A stretch of 64,000 nt of DNA. Origin: Gammaproteobacteria bacterium (GTDB lineage: Bacteria; Pseudomonadota; Gammaproteobacteria; Steroidobacterales; Rariloculaceae). The notes under the pieces were generated by a model that saw only the letters and a program-made list of their open reading frames with translations, was not told the DNA's origin and ran no database searches. Position 1 is the stretch's first letter. Every line of letters starts with the position of its first letter. Shown piece by piece: positions 1-8,489 of this stretch. The DNA is taken from positions 40,410-104,409 of the forward strand of contig JAJEFE010000090.1 of assembly GCA_022820625.1 (NCBI GenBank), read 5' to 3'. A program made the position numbers and the translations under genes.

Positions 1-240
1 CCGCCCTTCGAGCAGTTGCAGATAGGGCGAGGCATCGACCATTTTCGCCATGGTGCGGTCGGCGATGGCCAGCAGGGCGGCCGAACCGCGCTCCACGGCC
101 ACCGAATCGGGAGCCGTGCCTTCCGGCGCCGCCTGCGACCCGGCATCCGGCGCATCGCCCGTCTCCGCACAACCCGTCAGCACGAGGGCCCCCAGTATCG
201 CCAGCGCCACCAGCGCATGGCTTCGCAGCAAATCAGTCAT
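1..240 (-). CDS. Partial lipoprotein, N-terminal 80 residues only
   Basis: The gene runs leftward and leaves the window, so only its first 80 codons are visible. The start ATG (complement of 238-240) follows a GGAGGA ribosome binding site 3 bases upstream. The N-terminus has a hydrophobic stretch ending in L-T-G-C, a lipobox with Cys about residue 23, followed by an acidic, Ala/Pro-rich linker, so the mature protein should be anchored to a membrane in the envelope. After the linker the sequence (A-L-L-A-I-A-D-R-T-M-A-K-M) starts a helical domain that cannot be assigned to a family. It lies downstream of the TonB receptor gene on the same strand with a hairpin between them, so it is probably a separate unit. 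Confidence 0.8.
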   Translation of the reverse strand, partial: MTDLLRSHALVALAILGALVLTGCAETGDAPDAGSQAAPEGTAPDSVAVERGSAALLAIADRTMAKMVDASPYLQLLEGR

Positions 241-315
241 TGTTCCTCCAGCCTACTTCCGTGAGCAGTAATCGTCAGCGCAACGCCCGTGTCCGGGGTG
301 CGACAAGGCAGTCCC

Positions 316-333
316 GACACCGGTCGCGGTGTC
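316..333 (-). terminator. Hairpin downstream of TonB receptor gene
   Basis: GACACCG (316-322), a 4-base loop and CGGTGTC (327-333) form a perfect 7-bp stem about 50 bases after the receptor stop codon. There is no T-tract, so it may be a weak or factor-dependent terminator or an mRNA 3' end stabiliser. Confidence 0.4.
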
Positions 334-384
334 AGAATGGGTGGACGCAGTGCCGGCCGGCGAACCCCAACCGGAAGGCCGCGA

Positions 385-2496
385 TCAGAAGCCCAGCCGC
401 AGGTTCAATCCTACCGTGCGCGGCCGCAGGCGGGTCGCCAAGTCCTCGAAACCGGGCTGAATGGCGCCGCCGGTGACCTTGCCGTCCTCGTCGAACAGGT
501 TGTTCACGAAGGCGTAGACGCCCCAGTGATCCCCCTCCACGCCCGTGCGTACCGAACCCTGGGTGATCTTATCGCTCTCGGTGGTCACCGAGCCGAAGTT
601 CAGGCTCCGCTCCGTGGTGTGGTCGAGGCGCAGATAGACGGTGCCCTGCAGGCCGCTTGAGCCGAGCGCCCGGCGGTACGATGCCGAAGCGGACACCGTC
701 CACTCGGGGAACAACTGCACCCGCTGCCCGTCGGCGACCACCACGCCGCCGACATCGGTCACGGTCTCGCCGTACTTGGAGTCGCTGTAACTCCCGTTCA
801 ACGTCAACTCAAGCCCCTCCACGGGCGCGACGGTGAGGCCGAAATCGATGCCTTTGGCCTTGACCTTGCCGGCGTTGGTGATGGCGCCGAGCGCCGCCGG
901 AATCACGCTGATCACCGTCTGCAGGTTGTCCCAGTCGATGAGGTAGCCCGCCGTCTCGACGACCACGCGCCCGTCCGCCAGCCGGGCCTTGGCGCCGATC
1001 TCGTAGCTCCAGGCCGTCTCCGGTTCCGCGCCGTTGCCGATGTCGATGCCCACTTGCTCGGCGATGAACAGCGAGATGCCCGGCTGCAGAAAGCCGCTGC
1101 GGAACCCCTTGGCGACGTTGCCATAGATCAGCCAGTCGTCGTTCGGCCGCCAGCCGAGGTTGAATTTCGGGTTGGTGGTGGAGTACTTCTCCTCGAACTC
1201 GACGGTCTCGATGATGGGCATGAAGGTCGTGAGGTCGAAGCCGGCGAGCACGGTGTCGCTGCGGTCGCGGGTATCGTCGAAATAGCGCAGGCCCACTGTC
1301 GCATCGAGCGTGTCGGTGATCGAGTAGGTGACTTCGCTGAACACCGCCCAGGATTCGCCGGTGGTATCCTGGGTGGACGGCGGAAAAGGCGGCACCTCGA
1401 AGGCGAAGGCGGTGCTGAGATCCCGGTAGTAAACCCCCGCGGTCACGTGCCAGGGGCCGAGATCGTTGGTGCTCAGCCGCAATTCCTGGGCGATGGTGTC
1501 CGCCGTGCGTATGATGTCGAACGACCCTACCCTCACCTGTTCGAAGTCGAACCACGAGGTCGAACTGACGATGTCGAACCATTGCGTGCTGATCGTGAGA
1601 ATGGCACTGGCCAGTTCGTATTCCTGGTCCGTCGGGTTCAACACGCCAGGCGCGATGGCATTGCCGTAGTTGCCTGCGTCGTCGCCGTTGTTCGGGGTGC
1701 CGATGGCATTGTCGTAACTGGAGACCCCAACAACCAGATCGATGTTGTCGGTCGGTGCGAAGCGGAGCTTGGCGCGCAGCGTCTCGACCTCCCGGTCGTT
1801 AACCATTTCCTCTCCGGACTGGGGCTCGTTCAGCCAGCCGTCGTAGGTTTCCGTGGTGGCCACGAGGCGCATGGCCAGCCGGTCGTCGAGGAGCGGCACG
1901 TTCACCGCGGCCTTGACCCCGTAGTTGTCGCCGCCGCCCCGGCTGCCGGAACCGAACACGTCCACCTTGCCCTGAATCTCGTTGAAGACCGGGTCGTTGG
2001 TGATGATGCGCACCGTGCCGCCCAGCGAACTGGCGCCGTACAGGGTGCCCTGCGGACCGCGCAGCACCTCGATGCGGTCGAGGTCGAAGGTGCGCACATC
2101 GGGAACCTGGGACAGGCCGAGGAAACTGAAAGGCACCTCGTCGAGGTAGTAGCCCACCGCCCCGTCGCCGTAGAACGAGGACATGCCGCGGATGTAGATC
2201 TGGGTATCGCCGGTGCCGGTGTCTACTATGGTCGTGCCCGGCGCGCCGAGCAGGAAATCGGCCAGTTGGTGCGCGCCCATGTCCTCGAGAAAGTCCCCGT
2301 CGAACGCGCTCACCGCGATCGGCGCCCGCAGCAGCGACTGTTCGCGCCGCAACGCCGTGACGACGACCTCCTCGAGGCTGGTGACGGGCTGGTCGTCGGT
2401 GGCCGCCGCGCCCTCCTCGGCAAGTGCGGCGGGCATGGATGCGGTGAACGGCAATGCCGTCAGCACGGAGAGTAGAGCGGTCTTTCGCAATGTCAT
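385..2496 (-). CDS. TonB-dependent outer-membrane receptor
   Basis: This 703-residue protein is an outer-membrane beta-barrel that should import a ligand using TonB energy. The start (complement of 2494-2496) was chosen because it is preceded by GAAGGAGGAA and gives a signal peptide ending A-A-L-A; the frame is open further upstream but without a sensible N-terminus. A TonB box (L-E-E-V-V-V-T-A) follows the signal peptide, then a plug domain with the hallmark R-I-E-V-L-R-G-P-Q-G-T-L-Y-G motif, and a barrel that ends in an aromatic residue (L-R-L-G-F). It is divergent from an MFS transporter gene; a 15-base C/G tract sits in their shared promoter region. The substrate is unknown; the neighbours (MFS, peptidases) suggest a small organic or peptide ligand rather than clearly a siderophore. 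Confidence 0.93.
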   Translation of the reverse strand: MTLRKTALLSVLTALPFTASMPAALAEEGAAATDDQPVTSLEEVVVTALRREQSLLRAPIAVSAFDGDFLEDMGAHQLADFLLGAPGTTIVDTGTGDTQIYIRGMSSFYGDGAVGYYLDEVPFSFLGLSQVPDVRTFDLDRIEVLRGPQGTLYGASSLGGTVRIITNDPVFNEIQGKVDVFGSGSRGGGDNYGVKAAVNVPLLDDRLAMRLVATTETYDGWLNEPQSGEEMVNDREVETLRAKLRFAPTDNIDLVVGVSSYDNAIGTPNNGDDAGNYGNAIAPGVLNPTDQEYELASAILTISTQWFDIVSSTSWFDFEQVRVGSFDIIRTADTIAQELRLSTNDLGPWHVTAGVYYRDLSTAFAFEVPPFPPSTQDTTGESWAVFSEVTYSITDTLDATVGLRYFDDTRDRSDTVLAGFDLTTFMPIIETVEFEEKYSTTNPKFNLGWRPNDDWLIYGNVAKGFRSGFLQPGISLFIAEQVGIDIGNGAEPETAWSYEIGAKARLADGRVVVETAGYLIDWDNLQTVISVIPAALGAITNAGKVKAKGIDFGLTVAPVEGLELTLNGSYSDSKYGETVTDVGGVVVADGQRVQLFPEWTVSASASYRRALGSSGLQGTVYLRLDHTTERSLNFGSVTTESDKITQGSVRTGVEGDHWGVYAFVNNLFDEDGKVTGGAIQPGFEDLATRLRPRTVGLNLRLGF

Positions 2497-2560
2497 GCTT
2501 CCTTCCTCCTTCGAAATTGCATAAAATCCCACCGTATACGCTATACAAGCCGCATTTCCG

Positions 2561-2575
2561 CCCCCCCCCCCCCCC
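2561..2575. repeat. 15-base poly-C/poly-G tract in divergent promoter region
   Basis: An uninterrupted run of 15 C on the + strand (15 G on the receptor's coding strand) lies 65 bases upstream of the receptor start and 55 bases upstream of the MFS start. On the receptor strand, candidate -10 elements (TATAGC, TATACG) begin 15 to 22 bases after the run, placing the run at or beside the -35 position. Length changes would alter promoter spacing, as in known phase-variable promoters. An assembly error in run length cannot be excluded. Confidence 0.75.
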
Positions 2576-2630
2576 AATGCGTGAGTACCCCGTGCTGCGG
2601 ACCAACCGATGCCGCTGCGTCCAAAGGTCC

Positions 2631-3923
2631 ATGACTGAAGCAACGAACCAGCCGTCCGCCGTCCAGCCGAAGATGGCGGTGTCCGGCGGATACCGGAACT
2701 ACGTGCTGTTCATGCTGGCCGTGGTGGCCTTCTTCAACTACCTCGACCGCATGGTGCTGTCGATGCTGGTGGAGCCCATCAAGGCGGACCTCGGCTTCAG
2801 CGACGGGCAACTCGGCCTGCTCACCGGCTTCGCCTTCGCGCTCTTCTACGCCACCTTCGGCATTCCCATCGCCCGGCTGGCCGATACTCGGTCGCGGGTG
2901 ACGATCCTGTCGGTGTGCATGGCGCTGTGGAGCGCCATGACCGCCGTCTGCGGGCTGGCGCAGAACTTTGCGCACATGCTGCTCGCCCGCGTGGGCGTCG
3001 GCGTCGGCGAAGCCGGCTGCGTGCCGTCAAGCCACAGCCTGCTGACCGACTACGTGCCCGCCGAGAAGCGGGCGCTGGCGCTGGGCATCTTTCAGACCGG
3101 CGGGGCCATCGGCATCATGGTCGGGCTGATCGCCGCCGGCTGGCTGGCCGACCAGTACGGATGGCGCGCCGCCTTCTTCATTGTCGGCATTCCGGGCGTC
3201 GTGCTGGCCATCGTCGCCAAGCTCACGGTCAAGGATCCGCCCCGGGGCAACTTCTCCCCGGCGCCGGAACCCGGGGCGCAGTCGTTCAAGGCGGCGGTTT
3301 TCGGTCTTTTCCGCCGCAGAACCTTTGTCCACATCGTGATTGCTTATTCCCTGGGGCTGTTCGGCGTGTACGGCATCGGCCAGTGGATTCCCGCCTTCTT
3401 CGTGCGGGTGCATGAGATGACGCTCACCGAGGTGGGCTGGGGCGTCGGCATCGCGAGCGGACTGGGCGGAGCGGTCGGCACTTTTCTCGGCTCCGTGCTC
3501 GCGCCGCGCTACATCACCCGGGACCGCCGCTGGGAGGTCTGGTGGCCAGCCTGGGCGTACCTGTTCTGCATACCCGTTTATGCGGTCGCCTTCATCACCG
3601 ACAACATCGCGTTCGCCCTTGCGCTGGTCTTCGTCAGTTCGCTGGTGGCCGGTTCAAGCGTCCCGCCGGGCATGGCCAGCGTGCAGTCGGTGGCGGAACC
3701 GCACCAGCGGGCCACGGCGGTGGCCATCGTGATGTTCTGCTCCGCCATCCTCGGCCAAGGCCTCGGACCCACGGCCATCGGCTTCACCTCCGACTTCCTC
3801 ACGCCCACCCTCGGCAGCGACGGGCTGCGCTGGGCGCTGGTGATGTCGCTGGCGCTGTTCGCCTGGTCCTGGGCGCACTTCATGATCGCGGCGCGAACGG
3901 TCGAGCGGGACCGAATCTCTTAG
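2631..3923 (+). CDS. MFS transporter
   Basis: This 430-residue inner-membrane protein is a major facilitator superfamily carrier with about 12 predicted helices, alternating hydrophobic segments from residue 20 to the C-terminus. The loop 2-3 signature is visible as A-R-L-A-D-T-R-S-R. The first helix contains N-Y-L-D-R, common in the spinster-like and sugar-acid/aromatic-acid carriers of this family. The ATG at 2631 is chosen because it gives a short hydrophilic N-terminus of normal length; upstream in-frame codons read through the receptor promoter. It is divergent from the TonB receptor and convergent with the M19 dipeptidase gene. It may carry products of the receptor's ligand across the inner membrane; the substrate is not deducible. 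Confidence 0.9.
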   Translation: MTEATNQPSAVQPKMAVSGGYRNYVLFMLAVVAFFNYLDRMVLSMLVEPIKADLGFSDGQLGLLTGFAFALFYATFGIPIARLADTRSRVTILSVCMALWSAMTAVCGLAQNFAHMLLARVGVGVGEAGCVPSSHSLLTDYVPAEKRALALGIFQTGGAIGIMVGLIAAGWLADQYGWRAAFFIVGIPGVVLAIVAKLTVKDPPRGNFSPAPEPGAQSFKAAVFGLFRRRTFVHIVIAYSLGLFGVYGIGQWIPAFFVRVHEMTLTEVGWGVGIASGLGGAVGTFLGSVLAPRYITRDRRWEVWWPAWAYLFCIPVYAVAFITDNIAFALALVFVSSLVAGSSVPPGMASVQSVAEPHQRATAVAIVMFCSAILGQGLGPTAIGFTSDFLTPTLGSDGLRWALVMSLALFAWSWAHFMIAARTVERDRIS

Positions 3924-3940
3924 GGCCTGGTAACAGGCCC
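3923..3940. terminator. Hairpin between convergent MFS and dipeptidase genes
   Basis: GGGCCTG (3923-3929), loop of 4, and CAGGCCC (3934-3940) form a perfect 7-bp stem starting at the last base of the MFS stop codon. It lies between converging genes and could end transcription from both sides, although neither side has a T-run. Confidence 0.5.
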
Positions 3941-3963
3941 CAACCGCCGCTCCCTGAAGAGAA

Positions 3964-5133
3964 TCAGCCGCAGACCGCTTCGAACACCCGCATGAAGTTC
4001 TCGCCCAGGATGCCGGCGATCTGCTCGTCGTCGTAACCGCGGGCGACCAGGCCCCGGGTGATGTTCGGCATGTCCCGGTAGTCCTCGAAGCCGCGCAGCG
4101 TTTGGGTGGTGGAGACGTTGTCCTCCGGGCGGAAGCCGATTTCATCGACGATGGCACCGAGGGTCGCTTCTATGATGTCCTCGGGCGCCTGCATCGGCCA
4201 GTCGGTGCCGATGCCGACGTGCTGCCAACCGATGCGCTCGTTGATGTAGTCGATGTGGTCGAGCACCGCCTCCACGGTCGCCTCCGGGTCCGCGGAGAGG
4301 AAAAAGGGCACCGTGACCACGCCGACCAGGCCGCCGGTTGCCGCAATGGCATCGAGCTCCTCGTCGCTCTTGCCCCGGGCGTGGCCGTAAACGCCCTGGG
4401 CGCAGGTGTGGTTGGCGAGCACCGGGGTTTGCGAGGCGCGGCAACCGTCCAAGGTGGTCTGCCTGCCGCAATGGGAGGTGTCCACGACGATGCCGAGTTC
4501 GTTGCAGCGCTCCACCACCTGCTGGCCGTAGCGGGACAGGCCGGCATCCGTGGGCTCGGTGCAGCCGGCCCCGACGTAGTCCTGGCGGTTGTAGGTGAGC
4601 ATCAGCACCCGCAAGCCCTCGTCGTAGGCGCGGTTCACGTCGTCGAGGTCCTGGGAGAGGCCATACACCGGCTGGCAATAGCCGTACATGGCAACCGCGC
4701 CCTCCGCTTTGGCGGCGCGGACCTGGGCGGCGGTGGTGCATTTGCGCAGCCAGCCCAGGCTCCACAGGAGATCCACCATCTCTTCGTACCCGCTCGACGC
4801 CTCGATGACGTGCGGCGCGCCCATGAGCACCCCAAAGACGCCGAGATCCACGCCGCTCTGCCGCCACCAGCGGCGAATCTCGTCGGATTGCCCGGTGGCC
4901 GCCAGGCGGTAGGGCGCGGCGATCGCCTGGCCGACGCCGGACAGGCCCTCGCCCACATCGCCGAGCGCCTGCTTCAGGAGCCGGGGATCGTAGGTCTTGA
5001 AGATGTTGGCGCCGCCCGGATGCTGATGCACCAGGTCGGCGATTAAGCACTCCTCGTGCAGCCGAGCGGCGCGCGCCTCCTGTTCGTCATCCAGGCCGAA
5101 GTCCCATTGTCCGGGTAGCGCTTGGTCAGTCAT
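3964..5133 (-). CDS. Membrane dipeptidase family (peptidase M19)
   Basis: This 389-residue protein belongs to the zinc-dependent dipeptidase family M19, which cleaves dipeptides including D-amino-acid and dehydropeptide substrates. The family pattern is visible: an N-terminal metal region (D-L-V-H-Q-H), L-T-Y-N-R-Q-D-Y-V-G-A-G-C-T-E, V-D-T-S-H-C-G, A-N-H-T and G-I-G-T-D-W. The first motif is unusual: family members usually have H-x-D, here written D-L-V-H-Q-H. No signal peptide is seen, so the enzyme is probably cytoplasmic. The start follows AAGGAG by 6 bases. The start overlaps the end of the upstream S9 peptidase gene by 8 bases, so the two are translationally coupled and probably act in sequence: the S9 enzyme releases dipeptides and this enzyme cuts them. 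Confidence 0.9.
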   Translation of the reverse strand: MTDQALPGQWDFGLDDEQEARAARLHEECLIADLVHQHPGGANIFKTYDPRLLKQALGDVGEGLSGVGQAIAAPYRLAATGQSDEIRRWWRQSGVDLGVFGVLMGAPHVIEASSGYEEMVDLLWSLGWLRKCTTAAQVRAAKAEGAVAMYGYCQPVYGLSQDLDDVNRAYDEGLRVLMLTYNRQDYVGAGCTEPTDAGLSRYGQQVVERCNELGIVVDTSHCGRQTTLDGCRASQTPVLANHTCAQGVYGHARGKSDEELDAIAATGGLVGVVTVPFFLSADPEATVEAVLDHIDYINERIGWQHVGIGTDWPMQAPEDIIEATLGAIVDEIGFRPEDNVSTTQTLRGFEDYRDMPNITRGLVARGYDDEQIAGILGENFMRVFEAVCG

Positions 5134-7630
5134 GATCGTCTCCTTGGTCATCGCGCATTCGATAGGCTGGCGGCTCCTGCCCGTGCAGGTGCTCCACGAA
5201 GTAGTTCCACATGCGCCGCAGGAAATGCCGGCCCTCGAGGCCGTGTGCACGATTGGGCGCGTAGACCATGTCGAAGTCCTTGTCGAGCTCGATGAGGCGG
5301 TGTACCAGTTGCAGGGTCGTGGCCGGCAGCACGTTTTCGTCGAGCTCGCCCAGCATGATGAGCAGCTTGCCCTTCAGGTTCTCCGCCTGGATCAGGCTAT
5401 CGTTGTCGCGGTAGTTCACCGGCGTTTCCGTCGAATCGTCGTAGTAGCGGGTTTCGTTGGCGTAGAGCGCCTGGCCGTGGAACGCCTCCCAGTGGTAGTC
5501 CGGGTACATGTTGTGCAGCGAGCCCACCCCGACGTTGGAGATGCCGACCTTGAAGAAGTCCGGAAACTCCCACATGGCGCGGAAGGCCGTGAAGCCGCCG
5601 TAGGAGGCGCCGTGGATGCCCACCCGGTCGATGTCCATCCAGGGGCGTTCGGCGGCAAGCTGGCGGATGGCGGCGACATGGTCGTCGAGGCCGATCCGGT
5701 TGAGGTTTTTCCAGGAGTGATGGGAGAAATCGCGCGAGCGGTAGGTTGTGCCCCGTGCATCCACCGACACCACCGCGAACCCCAGTTCGGTGAGCGACAT
5801 CTGCGGCGTCTTGCCCGGAACGGGTTTCAGCGCCTGACTGAAGTTGCGCGGCACCACCGCGGTGAGCGGGCTCGCGAACTGGGAATCGATGACCGGGTAG
5901 CGGGCTTCCGGGTCGAAGTCCGCCGGCTTGTGGAGCACGCCGTACAGGTCGGTGACGCCATCGGCGGCCTTCACAACCACTTCCTCGAGGTCGCGCCAGC
6001 CGGCTTCGTAGAGCCCCGTGGCATCCGCCGCCTCGAACTCGGCCACCAAGCTGGCATCGGCGGTTCTGCGAATGACGCTTCGGGTCGGCACCGTGGGGCG
6101 GGAGTGGCTGTACGCCACGTAGTCTCCGCTCGGCGAGACCGGGGGCCGGGCGGAGGCGCCGTCGAAGGCGAGCACGTCGTTGTAGGGGGAGGCGATGAGA
6201 TGGTCGCCGTGCTCCGGTGTGAGCAGGAGGAGCCCCTTCCCGTCGAAGCCGACCCGGTAGAGGTAGCGGTAGTAGGGATTGCCGGGTTCCCGGCCGCTGC
6301 CGGTGAAGTAGATGAGCTGGCGCTCCGCATCGACGTCGATGATGTCCCGCACCAGCCAGTCGCCGCCGGTGATACGGTTCTTCAGCTCCCCGGTGGCGCC
6401 GTCGTACAAGTACAGGTGTCCCCAGCCGTCGCGCATGGAGAACCAGATGACCTCCGCGCCGTCTCCCACCACCTCGACGTTCGGCGGGTTGTAGGAGGTG
6501 GAATTGGTGTCGAAGCGGGGCGTCGCGTGTTCCTCGATCACCACCCGGGGCTTGCCGGTGGCCAGGTCGATCTCGAACAGGTAGGCGCCGCTCAGGTTGT
6601 CCGCCCAGGCGAGCGCCCGCAGCAGCCTGCCGTCCTCGCTCCACCAGACCTTGCGCAGCGCCGTCATGTCCTGGTGCAGGTGGAACAGCTTCTCGTAAGG
6701 CAGGTCCAGAGACACTTGAGTGCCCTCGGCGACATCGATGACGGACCAGGTCAGGAGCGCCGGCTTTTCACCGGTGAGGGGAATCCGCGGCAGGTAGACC
6801 TTCGGCCGGTGCGTGCCGTCGTCGGGGGCCGTCTCGACGAAGGGGTAGACGGCGACATGACGGTCGTCGAGGCGCGTGGCGAGCACTTTCTTTGAATCGG
6901 GCGACCATTCGGTTTCCATCGGCACCTGCCGTTCCCCGGAGCGCGATCGCGGAATGTAGGACGCCTTCCAGTTGCCGTAGTAGAGCCCGTAGCCGTTGTT
7001 CGGTTCGCCGTCGTCGGTCAGCGCGGTCCGCTCGCCGGTCGCAAGATCGAGCAGGTGCAGGTTGGCCGCCTCGGTGTAGACGGCCAGCCGCTCGTCGGGG
7101 GAGACGAGCAGCCCGGGTTCCGGCAGGGGTTCGTCCCCCGGCACGCAACCGACCGGTTCGGTGAGCGTGCAGCGCACCGGCTTTTCGTCGATGGCGAACG
7201 CGATGGCCCCGCGGCCCTCTTCGAAGCTGAACTCGGTGAACGGCAGCTTGTGTGCATCGATTTGGGCACCGGCTTCGGCATTGGCATCGGCTTCGGCCGC
7301 TTCATCGTCGGAGTCGGCTAGGCCCGACGCCACCAGCGCCTCGGCAACCGCCGCATGGTCGAAAGCCGCGCGTTTCTTCCCAGTGGCCGCATCCACCTCG
7401 GTGAATGCATGCCCCTGCCCTGTCTCCCGCAGGTACCAGAAGCGGTCTTCCTCACCGATCCAGTACACCTCGGGCAACAGGTTCCTGACGCGGGGGTTGG
7501 TGGTCGCATCGAACGGAACCACCCAACGTTCCGCCCGCGCATAGTCCTTGGCGGTGATCTCCGCCAGAACGCCAGCCGCTGCACCGAGCGCAGCCAATCC
7601 AACGGCAAGCCTGATGAAAACGACTCTCAT
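5126..7630 (-). CDS. S9 family prolyl oligopeptidase / dipeptidyl peptidase IV-like
   Basis: This 834-residue protein has a Sec signal peptide (residues 1-22, ending G-V-L-A), a long beta-propeller domain typical of DPP IV-type enzymes, and a C-terminal alpha/beta-hydrolase domain. The catalytic triad is visible: Ser676 in G-A-S-Y-G-G, Asp764 in G-E-L-D-E-N and His796 in N-R-A-H-G. It should act in the periplasm on short peptides, often after proline. The start at 7630 is chosen for the signal peptide; an alternative GTG 39 bases upstream would only add a hydrophilic extension. It is co-transcribed with the downstream M19 dipeptidase (8-base overlap). Three related S9 genes lie elsewhere in this window. 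Confidence 0.92.
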   Translation of the reverse strand: MRVVFIRLAVGLAALGAAAGVLAEITAKDYARAERWVVPFDATTNPRVRNLLPEVYWIGEEDRFWYLRETGQGHAFTEVDAATGKKRAAFDHAAVAEALVASGLADSDDEAAEADANAEAGAQIDAHKLPFTEFSFEEGRGAIAFAIDEKPVRCTLTEPVGCVPGDEPLPEPGLLVSPDERLAVYTEAANLHLLDLATGERTALTDDGEPNNGYGLYYGNWKASYIPRSRSGERQVPMETEWSPDSKKVLATRLDDRHVAVYPFVETAPDDGTHRPKVYLPRIPLTGEKPALLTWSVIDVAEGTQVSLDLPYEKLFHLHQDMTALRKVWWSEDGRLLRALAWADNLSGAYLFEIDLATGKPRVVIEEHATPRFDTNSTSYNPPNVEVVGDGAEVIWFSMRDGWGHLYLYDGATGELKNRITGGDWLVRDIIDVDAERQLIYFTGSGREPGNPYYRYLYRVGFDGKGLLLLTPEHGDHLIASPYNDVLAFDGASARPPVSPSGDYVAYSHSRPTVPTRSVIRRTADASLVAEFEAADATGLYEAGWRDLEEVVVKAADGVTDLYGVLHKPADFDPEARYPVIDSQFASPLTAVVPRNFSQALKPVPGKTPQMSLTELGFAVVSVDARGTTYRSRDFSHHSWKNLNRIGLDDHVAAIRQLAAERPWMDIDRVGIHGASYGGFTAFRAMWEFPDFFKVGISNVGVGSLHNMYPDYHWEAFHGQALYANETRYYDDSTETPVNYRDNDSLIQAENLKGKLLIMLGELDENVLPATTLQLVHRLIELDKDFDMVYAPNRAHGLEGRHFLRRMWNYFVEHLHGQEPPAYRMRDDQGDDHD

Positions 7631-7810
7631 AAGGAACGCTGTACCCGCATGAATTGACTCTCTCAGCACTTGGACGCAGCAAGTGAAGCCATCCCCAATC
7701 GGGGTAGTGGTTCAGTTTGACTTTCGCTTGGCCGGGGTAGGCATGGGCATGAGGAACCCGTCCGGGGCGCGGAGGTAGGGGAGCGCCTCAATTTTGCCCA
7801 AGATCAGCCG

Positions 7811-7839
7811 TTGATTCCTTGTAGCTAAATGGCTACAGT
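7811..7839 (+). promoter_or_regulatory. Promoter and palindromic operator of toxin-antitoxin operon
   Basis: TTGATT (7811-7816) and TACAGT (7834-7839) are spaced 17 bases and fit a sigma-70 promoter. GTAGC (7821-7825) and GCTAC (7832-7836) form an inverted repeat between and over these elements, a good place for the antitoxin to bind and autoregulate. If this -10 is right, transcription would start at about the toxin ATG (7847), giving a nearly leaderless message. Confidence 0.5.
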
Positions 7840-7846
7840 GCGGGCA

Positions 7847-8185
7847 ATGATCAAGGTTGCGAGATACATTGGAAGCGATGGCTCGGACGGATTCGGTTCA
7901 TGGTTCAAGAGGCAGGATTCGGAGGTGCGCGCGAGGGTGCAGACTCGCCTGGATCGGGTGGAGTTGGGCAACTTCGGCGACCATCGTGCGGTTGGCTTTG
8001 GAGTCTTCGAGCTTCGCATTCATCACGGCCCGGGATACCGTGTGTACTACGGGCGGGATGGGGATGAGCTTGTGATCCTGTTGGCCGGCGGGGCGAAGAA
8101 ACGGCAACAGCGCGACGTCGATAGAGCGGTTGAAAACTGGAATGCCTACAAGCGGGAGAAAAGAAATGCCAATCAAGGATCATAA
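7847..8185 (+). CDS. RelE/ParE-superfamily toxin (HigB-like addiction module killer)
   Basis: This 112-residue protein matches the addiction-module killer family: a K-R-x-D-S-E-V-R-A-R-V-Q-T-R-L-D-R-V-E-L helix followed by G-N-F-G-D-H-R-A-V-G-x-G-V-F-E-L-R-I-H-H-G-P-G-Y-R-V-Y-Y and L-L-A-G-G-A-K-K-R-Q-Q-R-D-V. In the family these toxins are ribosome-dependent mRNA endonucleases. The ATG at 7847 is preferred over one at 7829 because family members begin just before this motif and because the operator and promoter overlap 7829. The gene order is toxin first, antitoxin second, with a 20-base overlap, as is usual for this family. The C-terminus is slightly extended and basic. Confidence 0.9.
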   Translation: MIKVARYIGSDGSDGFGSWFKRQDSEVRARVQTRLDRVELGNFGDHRAVGFGVFELRIHHGPGYRVYYGRDGDELVILLAGGAKKRQQRDVDRAVENWNAYKREKRNANQGS

Positions 8186-8447
8186 GGCGAGTGAATTCCT
8201 GCAAACGCCGGAAGACATCGCGGCCTACCTGAACGCCACCATTGAGGAGATGGACGACCCGAGGCTGCTCATGAAGGCGTTTCGCAACATTGCCGAAGCC
8301 CAGGGCGGCGTGTCCGAGCTCTCGCGGCGCGCGAAGGTGGACCGGGTCGCGCTGTCGCGGGCGTTGTCCGGCCGCAGGCATCCACGCCTCGACACGCTGG
8401 CAAAAGTGGCGGATGCCTGTGGGGTAAAGCTCCAGTTCTCCGCGTAG
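8166..8447 (+). CDS. HTH antitoxin partner of the killer toxin
   Basis: This 93-residue protein is the expected downstream antidote: an N-terminal region (S-E-F-L-Q-T-P-E-D-I-A-A-Y-L-N) that binds the toxin and a C-terminal helix-turn-helix (G-V-S-E-L-S-R-R-A-K-V-D-R-V-A-L-S-R-A-L-S-G) that should bind the operator at 7821-7836. The ATG at 8166 follows GGGAGA at a good distance and overlaps the toxin gene by 20 bases. It matches the putative addiction-module antidote family that pairs with this toxin family. Confidence 0.92.
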   Translation: MPIKDHKASEFLQTPEDIAAYLNATIEEMDDPRLLMKAFRNIAEAQGGVSELSRRAKVDRVALSRALSGRRHPRLDTLAKVADACGVKLQFSA

Positions 8448-8489
8448 ACAAGGAACAAGTACACAGAAAAAGAACTGAGACACACAAAT

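Noticed and set aside
1054..2475. 473-codon open frame on the + strand opposite the TonB receptor
   Set aside because: His/Arg/Val-rich antisense composition and no start signal; the opposite strand encodes a clear receptor.
2497..2643. Upstream in-frame extension of the first TonB receptor
   Set aside because: It would place a Gly run coded by the C tract before the signal peptide and lacks a ribosome site; the internal ATG at 2496 has both.
5132..6895. 587-codon open frame on the + strand opposite the S9 peptidase
   Set aside because: High-GC genes leave long antisense frames. It has no ribosome site, signal or domain, while the minus-strand frame has a full catalytic triad.
7712..7860. 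Open frame on the minus strand ending P-T-P-A-K-R-K-S-N upstream of the toxin gene
   Set aside because: It has no start or ribosome site and overlaps the toxin promoter and operator; it may be a fossil but has no recognisable match.
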